The notes under the pieces are model-generated. The model saw nothing but the letters and a program-made list of their open reading frames with translations. It did not search any database and had not been told where the DNA came from. Below, piece by piece: positions 6,774 through 14,530 of a stretch of 64,000 bases of DNA. The stretch is from Planctomycetota bacterium. Its GTDB lineage: Bacteria; Planctomycetota; Phycisphaerae; Phycisphaerales; Zrk34. The stretch covers positions 62,001 to 126,000 of the forward strand of contig WGMD01000007.1 of the NCBI GenBank assembly GCA_016125255.1. Direction: 5' to 3'. The position numbers and the translations under genes were made by a program. Position 1 is the first letter of the stretch, and each line of letters opens with the position of its first letter.

Positions 6774-8225
6774 ATGTCCACCATCCGCCATCCGCTCATC
6801 GCCACGAAGATCATCGCGACCCTCGGCCCGGCGTCGCGCGAGCAAGCGATGATCAAGCGGCTCATCGACCACGGCGTCGACGTCGTGCGGCTCAATTTCT
6901 CGCATGGCTCCTTCGACGATCACGCCAACGTGCTCGCCGCCGCTCGCGCCGCGTCGCTTCAGGCCGGTCGCCCCATCGCGGTGCTCGGCGATCTGTGCGG
7001 GCCGAAGATTCGGCTCTCGGACATCGCCGACCGGCCGATCGAGACCGGCGAAGTATTGCGCATCGGGCGCGGGCCCGCCGAGAACGCGGTGCATATCAAC
7101 TACGACCGATTCCTGGACGAGGTGCAGGTCGGTCATCGCGTGCTCATCGACGACGGCGCCCTGCGGTTCATCGTCGTCGAGAAGGCGGCGGACGTCATCA
7201 CATGCAGTTGCACGCACGGCGGCATCCTCAAGTCGCGCAAGGGCGTGAACCTGCCCGACACGAAACTCTCGCTCGATTCGCTCACCGAGCACGACCGCAA
7301 CTGCGTCAAGTGGGCGATCGAGCATCAGGTTGATTACCTGGCGCTGTCGTTTGTGCGCAGCGCGGCGGACATGAATCTGCTGCGCCAGCTTGTGGAGCCG
7401 CACGATCCGAACATTCATCTGGTGGCGAAGATCGAAAAGCCCGAGGCGATGAAGGAGATCGATTCGATCATCGAAGCCAGCGACGCCATCATGATCGCGC
7501 GCGGTGATCTGGGCGTGGAGATGGATTTGGCCCAGGTGCCGATCATTCAGAAGGATTTGATCCAGCGGTGCAGGAAGGTGGGCAAGACGGTGATCGTGGC
7601 GACGCAGATGCTTCAGAGCATGGTCGAGTCGCCGACGCCGACGCGGGCGGAGGCGTCGGACGTCGCCAACGCCATCTTCGACGGCACGGACGCCATCATG
7701 CTCAGCGGCGAAACCGCGGCGGGCAAACACCCGGACCTTGCGGCGGCGGCGATGGACCACATCGCGGCGGAGATCGAAGCGTATCTGCGCAAGCAGGCGG
7801 TGCAGGGCGAGCACCCGATGCCGGTGGTGCATATCCGCGAGTTGGATGCGGCACTGGCGCGGGGGGCATGGCAGGTGGTGCACTCGCTGGCGATCAAGGC
7901 GGTCGTCGTATTCAGCCGGGGCGGGGCCAATGCGCGGGTGTTCTCGAAGTTGCGCCTGCCGGTGCCGGTCGTCGCGCTGACGCAGGACCCGCGCACGGCG
8001 CGGCGGCTGTGCCTCTACTACGGGATCGTGCCGCGCCTCGTCAAAGCGCCGGACAACACCAACGCGCAGGTGCGATGCGTGACGGACATGATGCTCAAGC
8101 TGGGCATCGCCGGCCCGGGCGAACGCGTGGTCATCATCGGCGGAATCGCCGCCGACGGCGAACCCGTCGTCAGCTCCAACGCCATCATGGTTCATGAAAT
8201 CACGGCGCATGGGCTTGATAGCTAA
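6774..8225 (+). CDS. pyk: Pyruvate kinase
   Basis: Converts phosphoenolpyruvate and ADP to pyruvate and ATP, the last step of glycolysis. 483 aa, the usual length. The order of motifs is standard: [12 protein letters not shown] at the N-terminus, [24 protein letters not shown], the B domain, [19 protein letters not shown], the active-site signature [24 protein letters not shown] with Glu/Asp metal ligands, and [37 protein letters not shown]. The C-terminal domain holds the usual regulatory fold ([19 protein letters not shown]). The start codon lies in a context without Shine-Dalgarno. Pyruvate produced here feeds the PDH operon at the far end of the window. Confidence 0.97.
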   Translation: [483 protein letters not shown]

Positions 8226-8228
8226 GGC

Positions 8229-8302
8229 GTCAGACGTCAGGTCTCAGCCGTCAGCCAGAGGGTATTCCGGCTGATCGCTGACCGCTGAAACCTGACACCT
8301 TC
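8229..8302. repeat. Dispersed GTCAG/CTGAC inverted repeat (family C), copy 1
   Basis: Repeats of TCAGCCGTCAGC on one side and CGGCTGATCGCTGACCGC on the other make an imperfect hairpin. A clearly related copy lies at 10731-10787, including the shared CCGGCTGA...GCTGAAACCTGA. A short piece, ACTGACCGCTGATGCC, lies at 4228-4243 before PII copy 2. All three lie just upstream of start codons. Confidence 0.7.
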
Positions 8303-8312
8303 TTGTGATATC

Positions 8313-8969
8313 ATGTCCGACCCTATGTTCAAGCAAGCGATTGATACGATGGCGGGTTTGATGCACGACGGCGGCTGGGTGATGTGGCCGCTGCTGGGAT
8401 TGAGTCTGGTGGCGATGACGTTGATCGTCGAGCGCTCGTGGTTCTGGCTCGTCACCAATCGCCTCGGCCGGCGTTCGAAGTTCGAGCAGGTCGGTCAGCT
8501 ATTGCGCAAAGGTGAACGGACGCGTGCGACCGCCATCGTCGATCGCGATCGTTCGGTGTACGGGCTGCTGCTTCAGCGGCTGCTTTCGGAGAAACCGACC
8601 GATGCGGCGGTGACCAATGCGATGGAGTCGATGCGGCCGGTGCTCGAACGGTTCATGGCGACGCTGGGCACGATCATCACCGCCGCTCCGATGCTCGGCA
8701 TCCTCGGCACCGTCACCGGCATCATCCGCGCCTTCCATGTCCTTTCCGCCACCGACACCGTCACCGACCCGTCCAAGATCAGCGCCGGCATCGCCGAGGC
8801 GCTGCTGACCACCGTCGCCGGTCTGACCATCGCGCTGATCGTGCTCTTTCCCTACAACGCCTTCCGCGCCCAGATGGACCGCACGCTGGGCCTCATGAAC
8901 GCCCTCATCGCCGCGGCGCAGGCGGAGCTCGATGAGGCGGGCAAGACGGACGAGCAGGCGCGCTCATAA
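8313..8969 (+). CDS. MotA/TolQ/ExbB-family proton channel protein
   Basis: 218-aa inner-membrane protein. Helix 1 (MWPLLGLSLVAMTLIVERSWFW) is followed by a cytoplasmic domain (RRSKFEQVGQLLRKGERTRA). The family signature comes next: ERFMATLGTIITAAPMLGIL, then GTVTGIIRAF, and TVAGLTIALIVLFPYNAF as the last helix. The small-residue pore helix and GILGTVTG motif are diagnostic of MotA_ExbB (PF01618). ExbB/TolQ normally works with ExbD/TolR and TonB/TolA, but no such partner is adjacent, so it is an orphan here. It may energise outer-membrane uptake or envelope maintenance; which cannot be decided from context. Confidence 0.88.
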   Translation: MSDPMFKQAIDTMAGLMHDGGWVMWPLLGLSLVAMTLIVERSWFWLVTNRLGRRSKFEQVGQLLRKGERTRATAIVDRDRSVYGLLLQRLLSEKPTDAAVTNAMESMRPVLERFMATLGTIITAAPMLGILGTVTGIIRAFHVLSATDTVTDPSKISAGIAEALLTTVAGLTIALIVLFPYNAFRAQMDRTLGLMNALIAAAQAELDEAGKTDEQARS

Positions 8970-8996
8970 AACGAAACGGTCCCGCCGCGCAAAAAA

Positions 8997-9028
8997 ACAC
9001 GGCCGAGGGCGGCCGTGCCACAGCGTTG
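8997..9028. terminator. Palindromic repeat (family B) between convergent genes, copy 1
   Basis: CACGGCCG and CGGCCGTG form a strong stem, followed by CCACAGC. It lies between the convergent exbB-like and DUF1844 genes. A second copy (59420-59447) also lies between convergent genes. The position suggests a bidirectional transcription stop, although there is no long T-run. Confidence 0.55.
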
Positions 9029-9051
9029 TCAATGCGTCGATCGGCTTTTGC

Positions 9052-9525
9052 TTACTTCGTCGGATCAATCAGCCCCGGACCCGGCTTGGGGCCTGTCGCA
9101 CCGGGAATGCTTCCGGGAGCGCCGGCGGCTTTGCGGGCTTGTTGAGCGGCGAATTGCTTGTTCAATTCGACATACGCGGCGCGCAGTTCCGACAGCGCCT
9201 GCGTGAGCAGCTTCGACTCGTCATCGCTGAGGTTGCCGTCGGTCTTCTTCTCGAGCACGCCCAGCAGGTCGATGTGCAGCTTGGCCAGATCGAGGTGTGC
9301 GATGCGCTGGCCTGTCATCGGATCGGGGATGACGCCCATGTAGAGCAGCGCCTGCGAGGCGAGTTGCTGAAGGAGCGTGTTGAAGTCAGCAGGCGGGAGT
9401 TGCCCGTGCGCGGCGCCGGTGTCGCGGGTTTCCTCGGCGAGTTTCTGTTTCTCGGCCTGGGCCTGGGCCTTCCAGTCCGAGTCGATGTGCAGGCCGGGCG
9501 CGTCGGGCTTGTTGGGATCGGGCAT
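9052..9525 (-). CDS. DUF1844 domain protein
   Basis: 157-aa acidic protein of unknown function. ATG at 9525 has AAGG about 9 nt upstream; a TTG 15 nt earlier is possible but less likely. The core DFNTLLQQLASQALLYMGV, then PDPMTGQRIAHLDLAKLHID, then a helix LLGVLEKKTDGNLSDDE is the DUF1844 signature (PF08899). A low-complexity tail rich in Ala, Gly and Pro (AGAPGSIPGATGPKPGPG) ends the protein. No signal peptide, so it is probably cytoplasmic. The family is common in planctomycetes and myxobacteria. Transcribed towards the exbB-like gene. Confidence 0.8.
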   Translation of the reverse strand: MPDPNKPDAPGLHIDSDWKAQAQAEKQKLAEETRDTGAAHGQLPPADFNTLLQQLASQALLYMGVIPDPMTGQRIAHLDLAKLHIDLLGVLEKKTDGNLSDDESKLLTQALSELRAAYVELNKQFAAQQARKAAGAPGSIPGATGPKPGPGLIDPTK

Positions 9526-9670
9526 CGTAAGCACCTTCAAAAAGCATGGTTCATGTCGAACGAGGCGTCAGTATAGGCCGATTCACATATCGATGCACCC
9601 ACGGCGGGTTGTCGGCGTATGCGTGGGCGCGATAGACTATTGAACACGCGGCCCCAACGGAGACTCGCCA

Positions 9671-10714
9671 TTGCCGACGCCTCGTCCGATCCAACTCGCG
9701 CTGTGCCTGGCCGGGCTTGTATTCCTCGCCGTTCGCACATGCGCGTCGGCGGACCCGCTCGTCATGGACGCCATGGTTGGGCAGGTCAACGGCCGACCGA
9801 TCTACGCCAGCGCCATCTTCAACGACATCGGCATCGAATCGCTGCAGCGGCTCGGCGAATCACAGCCGCGCCTCGTCTTCCGCGCTGAAGCCAAGAAGCT
9901 CATCGACGCCGACCTGCGCGCCCGCGTGCAGAACGCCGTGATCCTCGCGGAAGCGGAGCGTGGCCTGTCGGAGCGCGAGCAGCTCGGGCTGCTGGGCTAT
10001 CTCAAAACGGAGCGTGAGCGCATCCTCGCCCAGTTCGGCGGCATCCTCGCCGACGCCGAAGCCGGGCTTCAACGCGAAAAGGGCCACGGGCTCGACGCTG
10101 AACTCGAAGCACGCCGCCAGCAGATCCTCACCGACAAATTCCTGCGCGACAAGCTTTATCCGAAGATTCATGTGTCCAAGCGCGATGTTGAGCGCTACTA
10201 CCAGGACCACATCGCCGATTACCATCCGACGCCGATGGTCGAGCTGCGCGTGATTCTCGTGAAGGACGAGCGAACAGCGGATCAGGTCGACGCAGCGCTG
10301 AAGGCGGGGACCGAGTTCGAGGAAGCCGCACGCAAGTACAGCGTCTTCCGCGGAGCACAGGGCGGACTCATGGAAGCGTCCAAGCTCGACGGCCCGTTCG
10401 AGGAGTATCACGGACTGGCCTGGCCCGAGCTTAATGAGAAGGTGCGCACGCTGAGCGTGGGCCAGCGCACCGACCGCACGAAGATCGACATCGGCTACGG
10501 CTGGGTCGAGCTCGAAAAACTGGAGCGCGGCAAGTCCCGCACGCTGCAGGACGCCTATCTGGAAATCGAAAACGGTCTGCGCATGCAACAGTTCGGACTG
10601 CACAGCCGCAAGTACATGAACGAATTGCTCGAGCACGGCAACTACACGCCGGTCGATCAGATGTCCAACGCGCTGCTGGACGTCGCCATGTCGCGCTTCG
10701 CCCGGCCGCAGTGA
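9671..10714 (+). CDS. Peptidyl-prolyl cis-trans isomerase, SurA/PrsA-like (parvulin type)
   Basis: Exported protein-folding factor of 347 aa. The start is TTG at 9671 with GGAG 8 nt upstream; this is the only start that includes the signal peptide (LALCLAGLVFLAVRTCASA). The N-terminal part resembles the SurA chaperone domain (GQVNGRPIYASAIF). A basic helical stretch follows, then a parvulin domain at about residues 190-285 (MVELRVILVKDERTADQVD, FEEAARKYSVFRGAQGG and a terminal WVELEKLERG). Some catalytic positions of canonical parvulins are not obvious, so it may act more as a chaperone. Probably periplasmic, helping outer-membrane or secreted proteins fold. Confidence 0.75.
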   Translation: MPTPRPIQLALCLAGLVFLAVRTCASADPLVMDAMVGQVNGRPIYASAIFNDIGIESLQRLGESQPRLVFRAEAKKLIDADLRARVQNAVILAEAERGLSEREQLGLLGYLKTERERILAQFGGILADAEAGLQREKGHGLDAELEARRQQILTDKFLRDKLYPKIHVSKRDVERYYQDHIADYHPTPMVELRVILVKDERTADQVDAALKAGTEFEEAARKYSVFRGAQGGLMEASKLDGPFEEYHGLAWPELNEKVRTLSVGQRTDRTKIDIGYGWVELEKLERGKSRTLQDAYLEIENGLRMQQFGLHSRKYMNELLEHGNYTPVDQMSNALLDVAMSRFARPQ

Positions 10715-10730
10715 AAAAGCCGTCGGCCAT

Positions 10731-10787
10731 CAGGCGTCAGCCGTCAGAGCAATGGAAAATCCGGCTGACGGCTGATGCTGAAACCTG
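10731..10787. repeat. Dispersed GTCAG/CTGAC inverted repeat (family C), copy 2
   Basis: GCGTCAGCCGTCAG pairs with CGGCTGACGGCTGATGC across a short AT-richer loop. It shares the layout and many bases of 8229-8302 and ends only a few bases before the APH-like gene. Confidence 0.7.
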
Positions 10788-10793
10788 AACGCT

Positions 10794-11753
10794 TTGTACC
10801 GGAGAGCACCCGTTCCACACGAGCAGTTCGGCACATCGCTGGAGCCGGCCCTGCGCGGGACATGTGCGGATCGGTTGTCGACGATCCGATGGTTTCGCAC
10901 GGACTGGCAGCGCGGCGGAGCGGTCACGGGCTTCTCAACATGGCGATGCGATGACGGCGTCGAGCGGGCGGCGGTGGTCAAGCTCCCCGTCCCGCCGCAG
11001 GAGCGCCGCTGGCTCGAACGCTTGTGCGGCGCGGCCGACGTGTGCGGCGCGGTCGTGCCCCATGTCTACGCCAGCGGGGAGCGGCTCGGCGGATACGACT
11101 TGGCATGGGTCGTGATGGAGCAATTGCGTCACGGCCCACTCGATCATACATGGAACGGCTCCGAGATCGACCTGCTCATCGAGGCGGCCGGCCGCTTCTA
11201 CGCCGCCAGCGAGCAGTTCGCCGCCGACGCGCCGCCGCGCGATGAGAAGTGGGCGGATGTGCTCAAGCGGTCGCGCGACATGGTGCATCAGCAGATGCTG
11301 CCCGAAGGTCAGAAATGGAACGCGTCGATCCGGCAGCTTCAGAAGAAGCTCGCGAAGGTCATGAAGGTCTGGCATGCGCGCGACACGCAGCACTGGTGCC
11401 ACGGCGATCTGCATCTGGGCAACGCCATGACGCTCGCCGCCCCGCCGCACGGGCCCGCCGTTCTGTTCGATCTGGCGCTGGTGCATACGGGGCACTGGGT
11501 TGAGGATGCGATCTATTTCGAGCATCTGTTCTGGTCGCATCCGCAGCGGCTCGGCGGGCGCGATGTCGTCAAGCTCATCGCCGAGCAGCGCCGCCATCAT
11601 GGCCTGAAGCTGCAACCCAACTGGCCGCAGCTTGCCGCGATCCGCCGGGCGCTCGTCGCCGCCGCCGCGCCGCTCGAATGGAAGCATCGCCCCAACCCGG
11701 CGCACATGCATGCGTGTCTGCACGTGCTCGACCAATCGCTCGCCCATCTCTAA
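10794..11753 (+). CDS. Aminoglycoside phosphotransferase-like (APH family) kinase
   Basis: 319-aa protein of the APH/choline-kinase fold. It has a nucleotide-binding Lys context (RAAVVKLPVPPQERRWLE), hinge LAWVVMEQL and catalytic loop HWCHGDLHLGNAM. The metal-binding Asp is in AVLFDLALVHTGHW (usual form is IDFG or IDWE), and VEDAIYFEHLFW follows. The substrate is unknown; the family phosphorylates antibiotics, sugars, choline or amino acids. The TTG at 10794 is the best upstream start, but it directly abuts a repeat and has no clear ribosome site, so the N-terminus is uncertain. It is 21 bp upstream of the NagB-like gene, so a role in sugar metabolism is possible. Confidence 0.72.
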   Translation: MYRRAPVPHEQFGTSLEPALRGTCADRLSTIRWFRTDWQRGGAVTGFSTWRCDDGVERAAVVKLPVPPQERRWLERLCGAADVCGAVVPHVYASGERLGGYDLAWVVMEQLRHGPLDHTWNGSEIDLLIEAAGRFYAASEQFAADAPPRDEKWADVLKRSRDMVHQQMLPEGQKWNASIRQLQKKLAKVMKVWHARDTQHWCHGDLHLGNAMTLAAPPHGPAVLFDLALVHTGHWVEDAIYFEHLFWSHPQRLGGRDVVKLIAEQRRHHGLKLQPNWPQLAAIRRALVAAAAPLEWKHRPNPAHMHACLHVLDQSLAHL

Positions 11754-11774
11754 TCCCCAGCCGGAGCATCGCCC

Positions 11775-12518
11775 ATGCGGATCACCATCACCGATACGCC
11801 CCTTCACCTCGGACAGGCCGCCGCATCGAAAGCGATCGCCCATATCGAAACCGCCCTCGCCGCACGCGGCAAGGCCAACATCATCGTCGCCACCGGCGCC
11901 AGTCAGTTCGCCACGCTCGATCACCTCACCAAATCAATGTCGATCGACTGGTCGCGCGTGACGGGCTTTCATCTCGATGAATACCTGGGTTTGCCCATGT
12001 CGCATCCCGCTTCCTTCCGCGGGTATCTCAAGCACCGGTTCGTCGACCGCGTTCCCCTCGCCGCATTTCACTACATCAACGGCGACGCCTCCGATCCGCT
12101 CGCCGAGTGCGAACGCGCCGGCAAGTTGCTGAGGGCGCATCCGATTGATGTGGCGCTCGTCGGCATCGGCGAGAACGCGCACCTGGCTTTCAACGATCCG
12201 CCGGCGAATTTCGACACCGATGAGCCGTACATCATCGTCGATCTCGACGAGGCCTGCCGCAAACAGCAGCTTGGCGAGGGCTGGTTCCCGACGCTCGCCG
12301 ACGTGCCCACGCGGGCGATTTCGATGTCGGTCACATGGATCATGAAAGCCGCCGCGATCGTCTGCTCCGTGCCCGACGAGCGCAAGGCCGAGGCCGTCCA
12401 GCGCAGCGTCGAAGGCCCCGTCTCCCCGCGCACCCCCGCGTCGATCCTTCAGCGCCATGCCAACCTCGACCTCTACCTCGACCGCGCCGCCGCGAGCCGG
12501 CTGACGAAGCGCCAATGA
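11775..12518 (+). CDS. Glucosamine-6-phosphate deaminase-like protein (NagB/6PGL superfamily)
   Basis: 247 aa. [17 protein letters not shown] at about residues 65-80 and [18 protein letters not shown] at about 127-144 match the NagB catalytic segments (E. coli NagB reads MDEYVGLP and GIGxDGHIAFNEP). These fit conversion of glucosamine-6-phosphate to fructose-6-phosphate and ammonia. One difference is Ala in ENAHLAF where NagB has Gly. The 6-phosphogluconolactonase branch is less likely because of the DEYLGLP motif. ATG at 11775 is clear. It follows the APH-like kinase on the same strand with a 21-bp gap, so the two are probably co-transcribed. Confidence 0.8.
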   Translation: MRITITDTPLHLGQAAASKAIAHIETALAARGKANIIVATGASQFATLDHLTKSMSIDWSRVTGFHLDEYLGLPMSHPASFRGYLKHRFVDRVPLAAFHYINGDASDPLAECERAGKLLRAHPIDVALVGIGENAHLAFNDPPANFDTDEPYIIVDLDEACRKQQLGEGWFPTLADVPTRAISMSVTWIMKAAAIVCSVPDERKAEAVQRSVEGPVSPRTPASILQRHANLDLYLDRAAASRLTKRQ

Positions 12519-12530
12519 CGCATGGCATGT

Positions 12531-13079
12531 TCAAAGATCGAACGAAGCGAGTTCCGCATAAACCGCCCCGCCCCGCTCCAGCACCGACTCCATCAGCACG
12601 ACGCGCTCCACTTCGCAAATCACCGGCTCCGTCAACACCATTGACACGTCCGGCACATGACGCGGCGGCTTGCGGAATCGGCCCAGTGTCACATGCGGCC
12701 GATACGCCCGCCCTTCCCGACGAAAACCCACCGCCTCCATCGCATCCTCGATCTGGTCATACAACCTCATCACCGTCTCCGGCCGATCCATCTCCGCCGC
12801 CAATACGCGCGGCCGCCGCGCATCCGGCAGATACAACAGCCGTTCCGCCGCCAACTCAAACCGCCCCACTCCGCGTATCGCCTCCCGCACCGCCTCGATC
12901 ACCCCCGGCAGATCAGGATCCTCCACATCGCCCAGAAACTTCACCGTGATGTGCAGGTTCTCCAACCCCGTCGGCCGCATCCCCTCGATGTCCAATCCGC
13001 GCAGCACATCCCCCATGTCCGCCCGCGTGATCGCATCCAGCGGCAGCGCGACGAAGCAGCGTTTGACGTGAAACTCCAT
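12531..13079 (-). CDS. thpR: RNA 2',3'-cyclic phosphodiesterase (ThpR/LigT)
   Basis: 182-aa member of the 2H phosphoesterase superfamily. It has the two HxT motifs, HITVKFLG (His43, Thr45) and HVTLGRF (His129, Thr131), the catalytic pairs. The N-terminus RCFVALPLD is the usual first strand. The family hydrolyses 2',3'-cyclic phosphate ends of RNA and reversibly ligates tRNA halves in vitro. It converges with the NagB-like gene, 12 bp away. The start is ATG at 13079 or GTG at 13067; either keeps the domain intact. Confidence 0.9.
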   Translation of the reverse strand: MEFHVKRCFVALPLDAITRADMGDVLRGLDIEGMRPTGLENLHITVKFLGDVEDPDLPGVIEAVREAIRGVGRFELAAERLLYLPDARRPRVLAAEMDRPETVMRLYDQIEDAMEAVGFRREGRAYRPHVTLGRFRKPPRHVPDVSMVLTEPVICEVERVVLMESVLERGGAVYAELASFDL

Positions 13080-13089
13080 ACCTTCACTC

Positions 13090-13120
13090 CCCTCCCGTTG
13101 AGGGAGGGGCTGGGGGAGGG
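13090..13120. repeat. GC-rich hairpin repeat (CCCTCCC...GGGAGGG type)
   Basis: CCCTCCCGTTGAGGGAGGGG followed by a further CTGGGGGAGGG forms a short strong hairpin in the gap between thpR and the PfkB kinase. Sequences of this type are common dispersed repeats in many genomes. Only one clear copy is visible here. Confidence 0.55.
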
Positions 13121-13163
13121 TGAATCGTATCAGTTAACTGCGGCTCCGAATCCGCGAAGTCCA

Positions 13164-14072
13164 TCAACCGTCGAATCGCACGATGTCGGCGAATTCTTTG
13201 AGTCGATGATCGATGTCCGCCCGGCTGATTTCCATGAGCCGGTCGAGCGTGAACGATTCGATGTTGTAGCTGGCGACGATCGTGCCGTAGGCCAGCGCCC
13301 GTTTGATCGCCGGCAGGTCGACGCGGCCGGTGCTGGCGAGATAGCCCATCATCCCGCCCGCGAAGCTGTCGCCCGCACCGGTGGGGTCGATGACGTTCGC
13401 CGCCGGATACGCATGCAGCACCGCCACGCCGTCGGTGTGATTGAGCAGACACCCGTGCTCGCCCTTCTTGATCACCACGAACTTCGGCCCCATCTCGACG
13501 ATCTTCTGCGATGCGACGACCATGTTGCTCTGACCCGTCAAAAGCTTCGCCTCCGAATCGTTGAGCACCAGCCCGTCGAGCTTCTTCATCAGCGCACCCA
13601 ACTCGTCGCGCGCCGTGTTGATCCAAAGATCCATCGTGTCCGCCACGACCAGCTCGGCGTTCGGGAAATTCTCGAGTAGCGCCATCTGACCCAGCGGATG
13701 CGTGTTCGCCAGAAAGATGAACTTCGAATCGCGGAATCGGTCCGGCACCGGCGGGAGCGACTCGGCGAGCACATTCAATTCGACCGCCAGCGTGTCGCGA
13801 TCGTTCATGTTCTCCTGATACTCGCCCGTCCAGCGGAACGTCCGGGCCCCGGCCCGCTTCTCAAGTCCCGCCGTGTCGATTTTGAAATGTTTGAACACGT
13901 TCATGTGCTCAGCCGGAAAATCCTCCCCGACTGCCGCCACGAGGCGCACGGGCGTGAAGAAAATCGCCGCCGCGGCGAAATAGACGCACGACCCGCCGAG
14001 CACATTCTCCGCGCGACCGGTGGGGGTGATGACCGTGTCGATCCCGATGCTTCCTGTGACGATCAGACTCAT
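13164..14072 (-). CDS. PfkB-family carbohydrate kinase
   Basis: 302-aa ribokinase-fold kinase. N-terminal LIVTGSIGIDTVITP is followed by the sugar-site GG motif LGGSCVYFAAAA. VVADTMDLWINTARDELG and VLNDSEAKLLTG form the middle. The C-terminal signature VIDPTGAGDSFAGGMMGYL carries the catalytic Asp (GAGD) and anion hole. The substrate cannot be assigned; bacterial relatives phosphorylate ribose, fructose, adenosine or tagatose-6-phosphate. Transcribed with thpR on one side and the EVE and gltX genes on the other. No obvious Shine-Dalgarno at ATG 14072. Confidence 0.9.
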   Translation of the reverse strand: MSLIVTGSIGIDTVITPTGRAENVLGGSCVYFAAAAIFFTPVRLVAAVGEDFPAEHMNVFKHFKIDTAGLEKRAGARTFRWTGEYQENMNDRDTLAVELNVLAESLPPVPDRFRDSKFIFLANTHPLGQMALLENFPNAELVVADTMDLWINTARDELGALMKKLDGLVLNDSEAKLLTGQSNMVVASQKIVEMGPKFVVIKKGEHGCLLNHTDGVAVLHAYPAANVIDPTGAGDSFAGGMMGYLASTGRVDLPAIKRALAYGTIVASYNIESFTLDRLMEISRADIDHRLKEFADIVRFDG

Positions 14073-14102
14073 GATGGGTTGACTCTTAAGTTCGTTGACT
14101 CG

Positions 14103-14519
14103 TTAACTGGTTTTGCCCATCTGGCAGATGGTTTCGTATTGCGCCGCATCCAGCGGCATGACCGACAATCGCGACTGGCGGATCAATGCGATGTTCGCCA
14201 GCGACTTTTCCCCCTTGATCGCCGCGAGCGTGACGGGTTCAGCAAAGGGCATGACCGCCTTGACGTCGACCTGCACCGCCTTGCCCGCTTCGTCGCCCGG
14301 ATCAGGGTATGCGGTCTTGGCGACCTCGACGATGCCGACGACCGCCTTGTCCGTCACCGAGTGATAGAACAGACAGCGGTCGCCCTTCTTCATCGCGCGA
14401 AGATTGATCGCCGCCTGCGCATTGCGTACGCCGCTCCAGTTCGTCGTCTTCTTCGGCGCCGCAACCTGATCGTCCCACGACCACGCGCCCGGCTCCGTCT
14501 TGATCAGCCAGTAGTTCAT
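14103..14519 (-). CDS. EVE domain-containing protein
   Basis: 138 aa covering a single EVE domain (PUA-like fold; human homologue THYN1), a family thought to read modified bases in DNA or RNA. Signature pieces: MNYWLIKTEPGAWSWDD, TNWSGVRNAQAAINLRAMKKGD, CLFYHSVTDKAVVGIVEVA and LIRQSRLSVMPLD. ATG at 14519 removes a non-conserved upstream extension. It starts 11 bp after the gltX stop on the same strand, so it is probably co-transcribed with gltX and may relate to RNA metabolism. Confidence 0.9.
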   Translation of the reverse strand: MNYWLIKTEPGAWSWDDQVAAPKKTTNWSGVRNAQAAINLRAMKKGDRCLFYHSVTDKAVVGIVEVAKTAYPDPGDEAGKAVQVDVKAVMPFAEPVTLAAIKGEKSLANIALIRQSRLSVMPLDAAQYETICQMGKTS

Positions 14520-14530
14520 ATTCCACCCGT

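Noticed and set aside
6609-8210. Long open frame antisense to pyruvate kinase
   Set aside because: Arg/His/Asp-rich translation with no family and no ribosome site; a by-product of GC-rich codon use in pyk. Only its last 40 codons, outside pyk, are kept as a low-confidence small gene.
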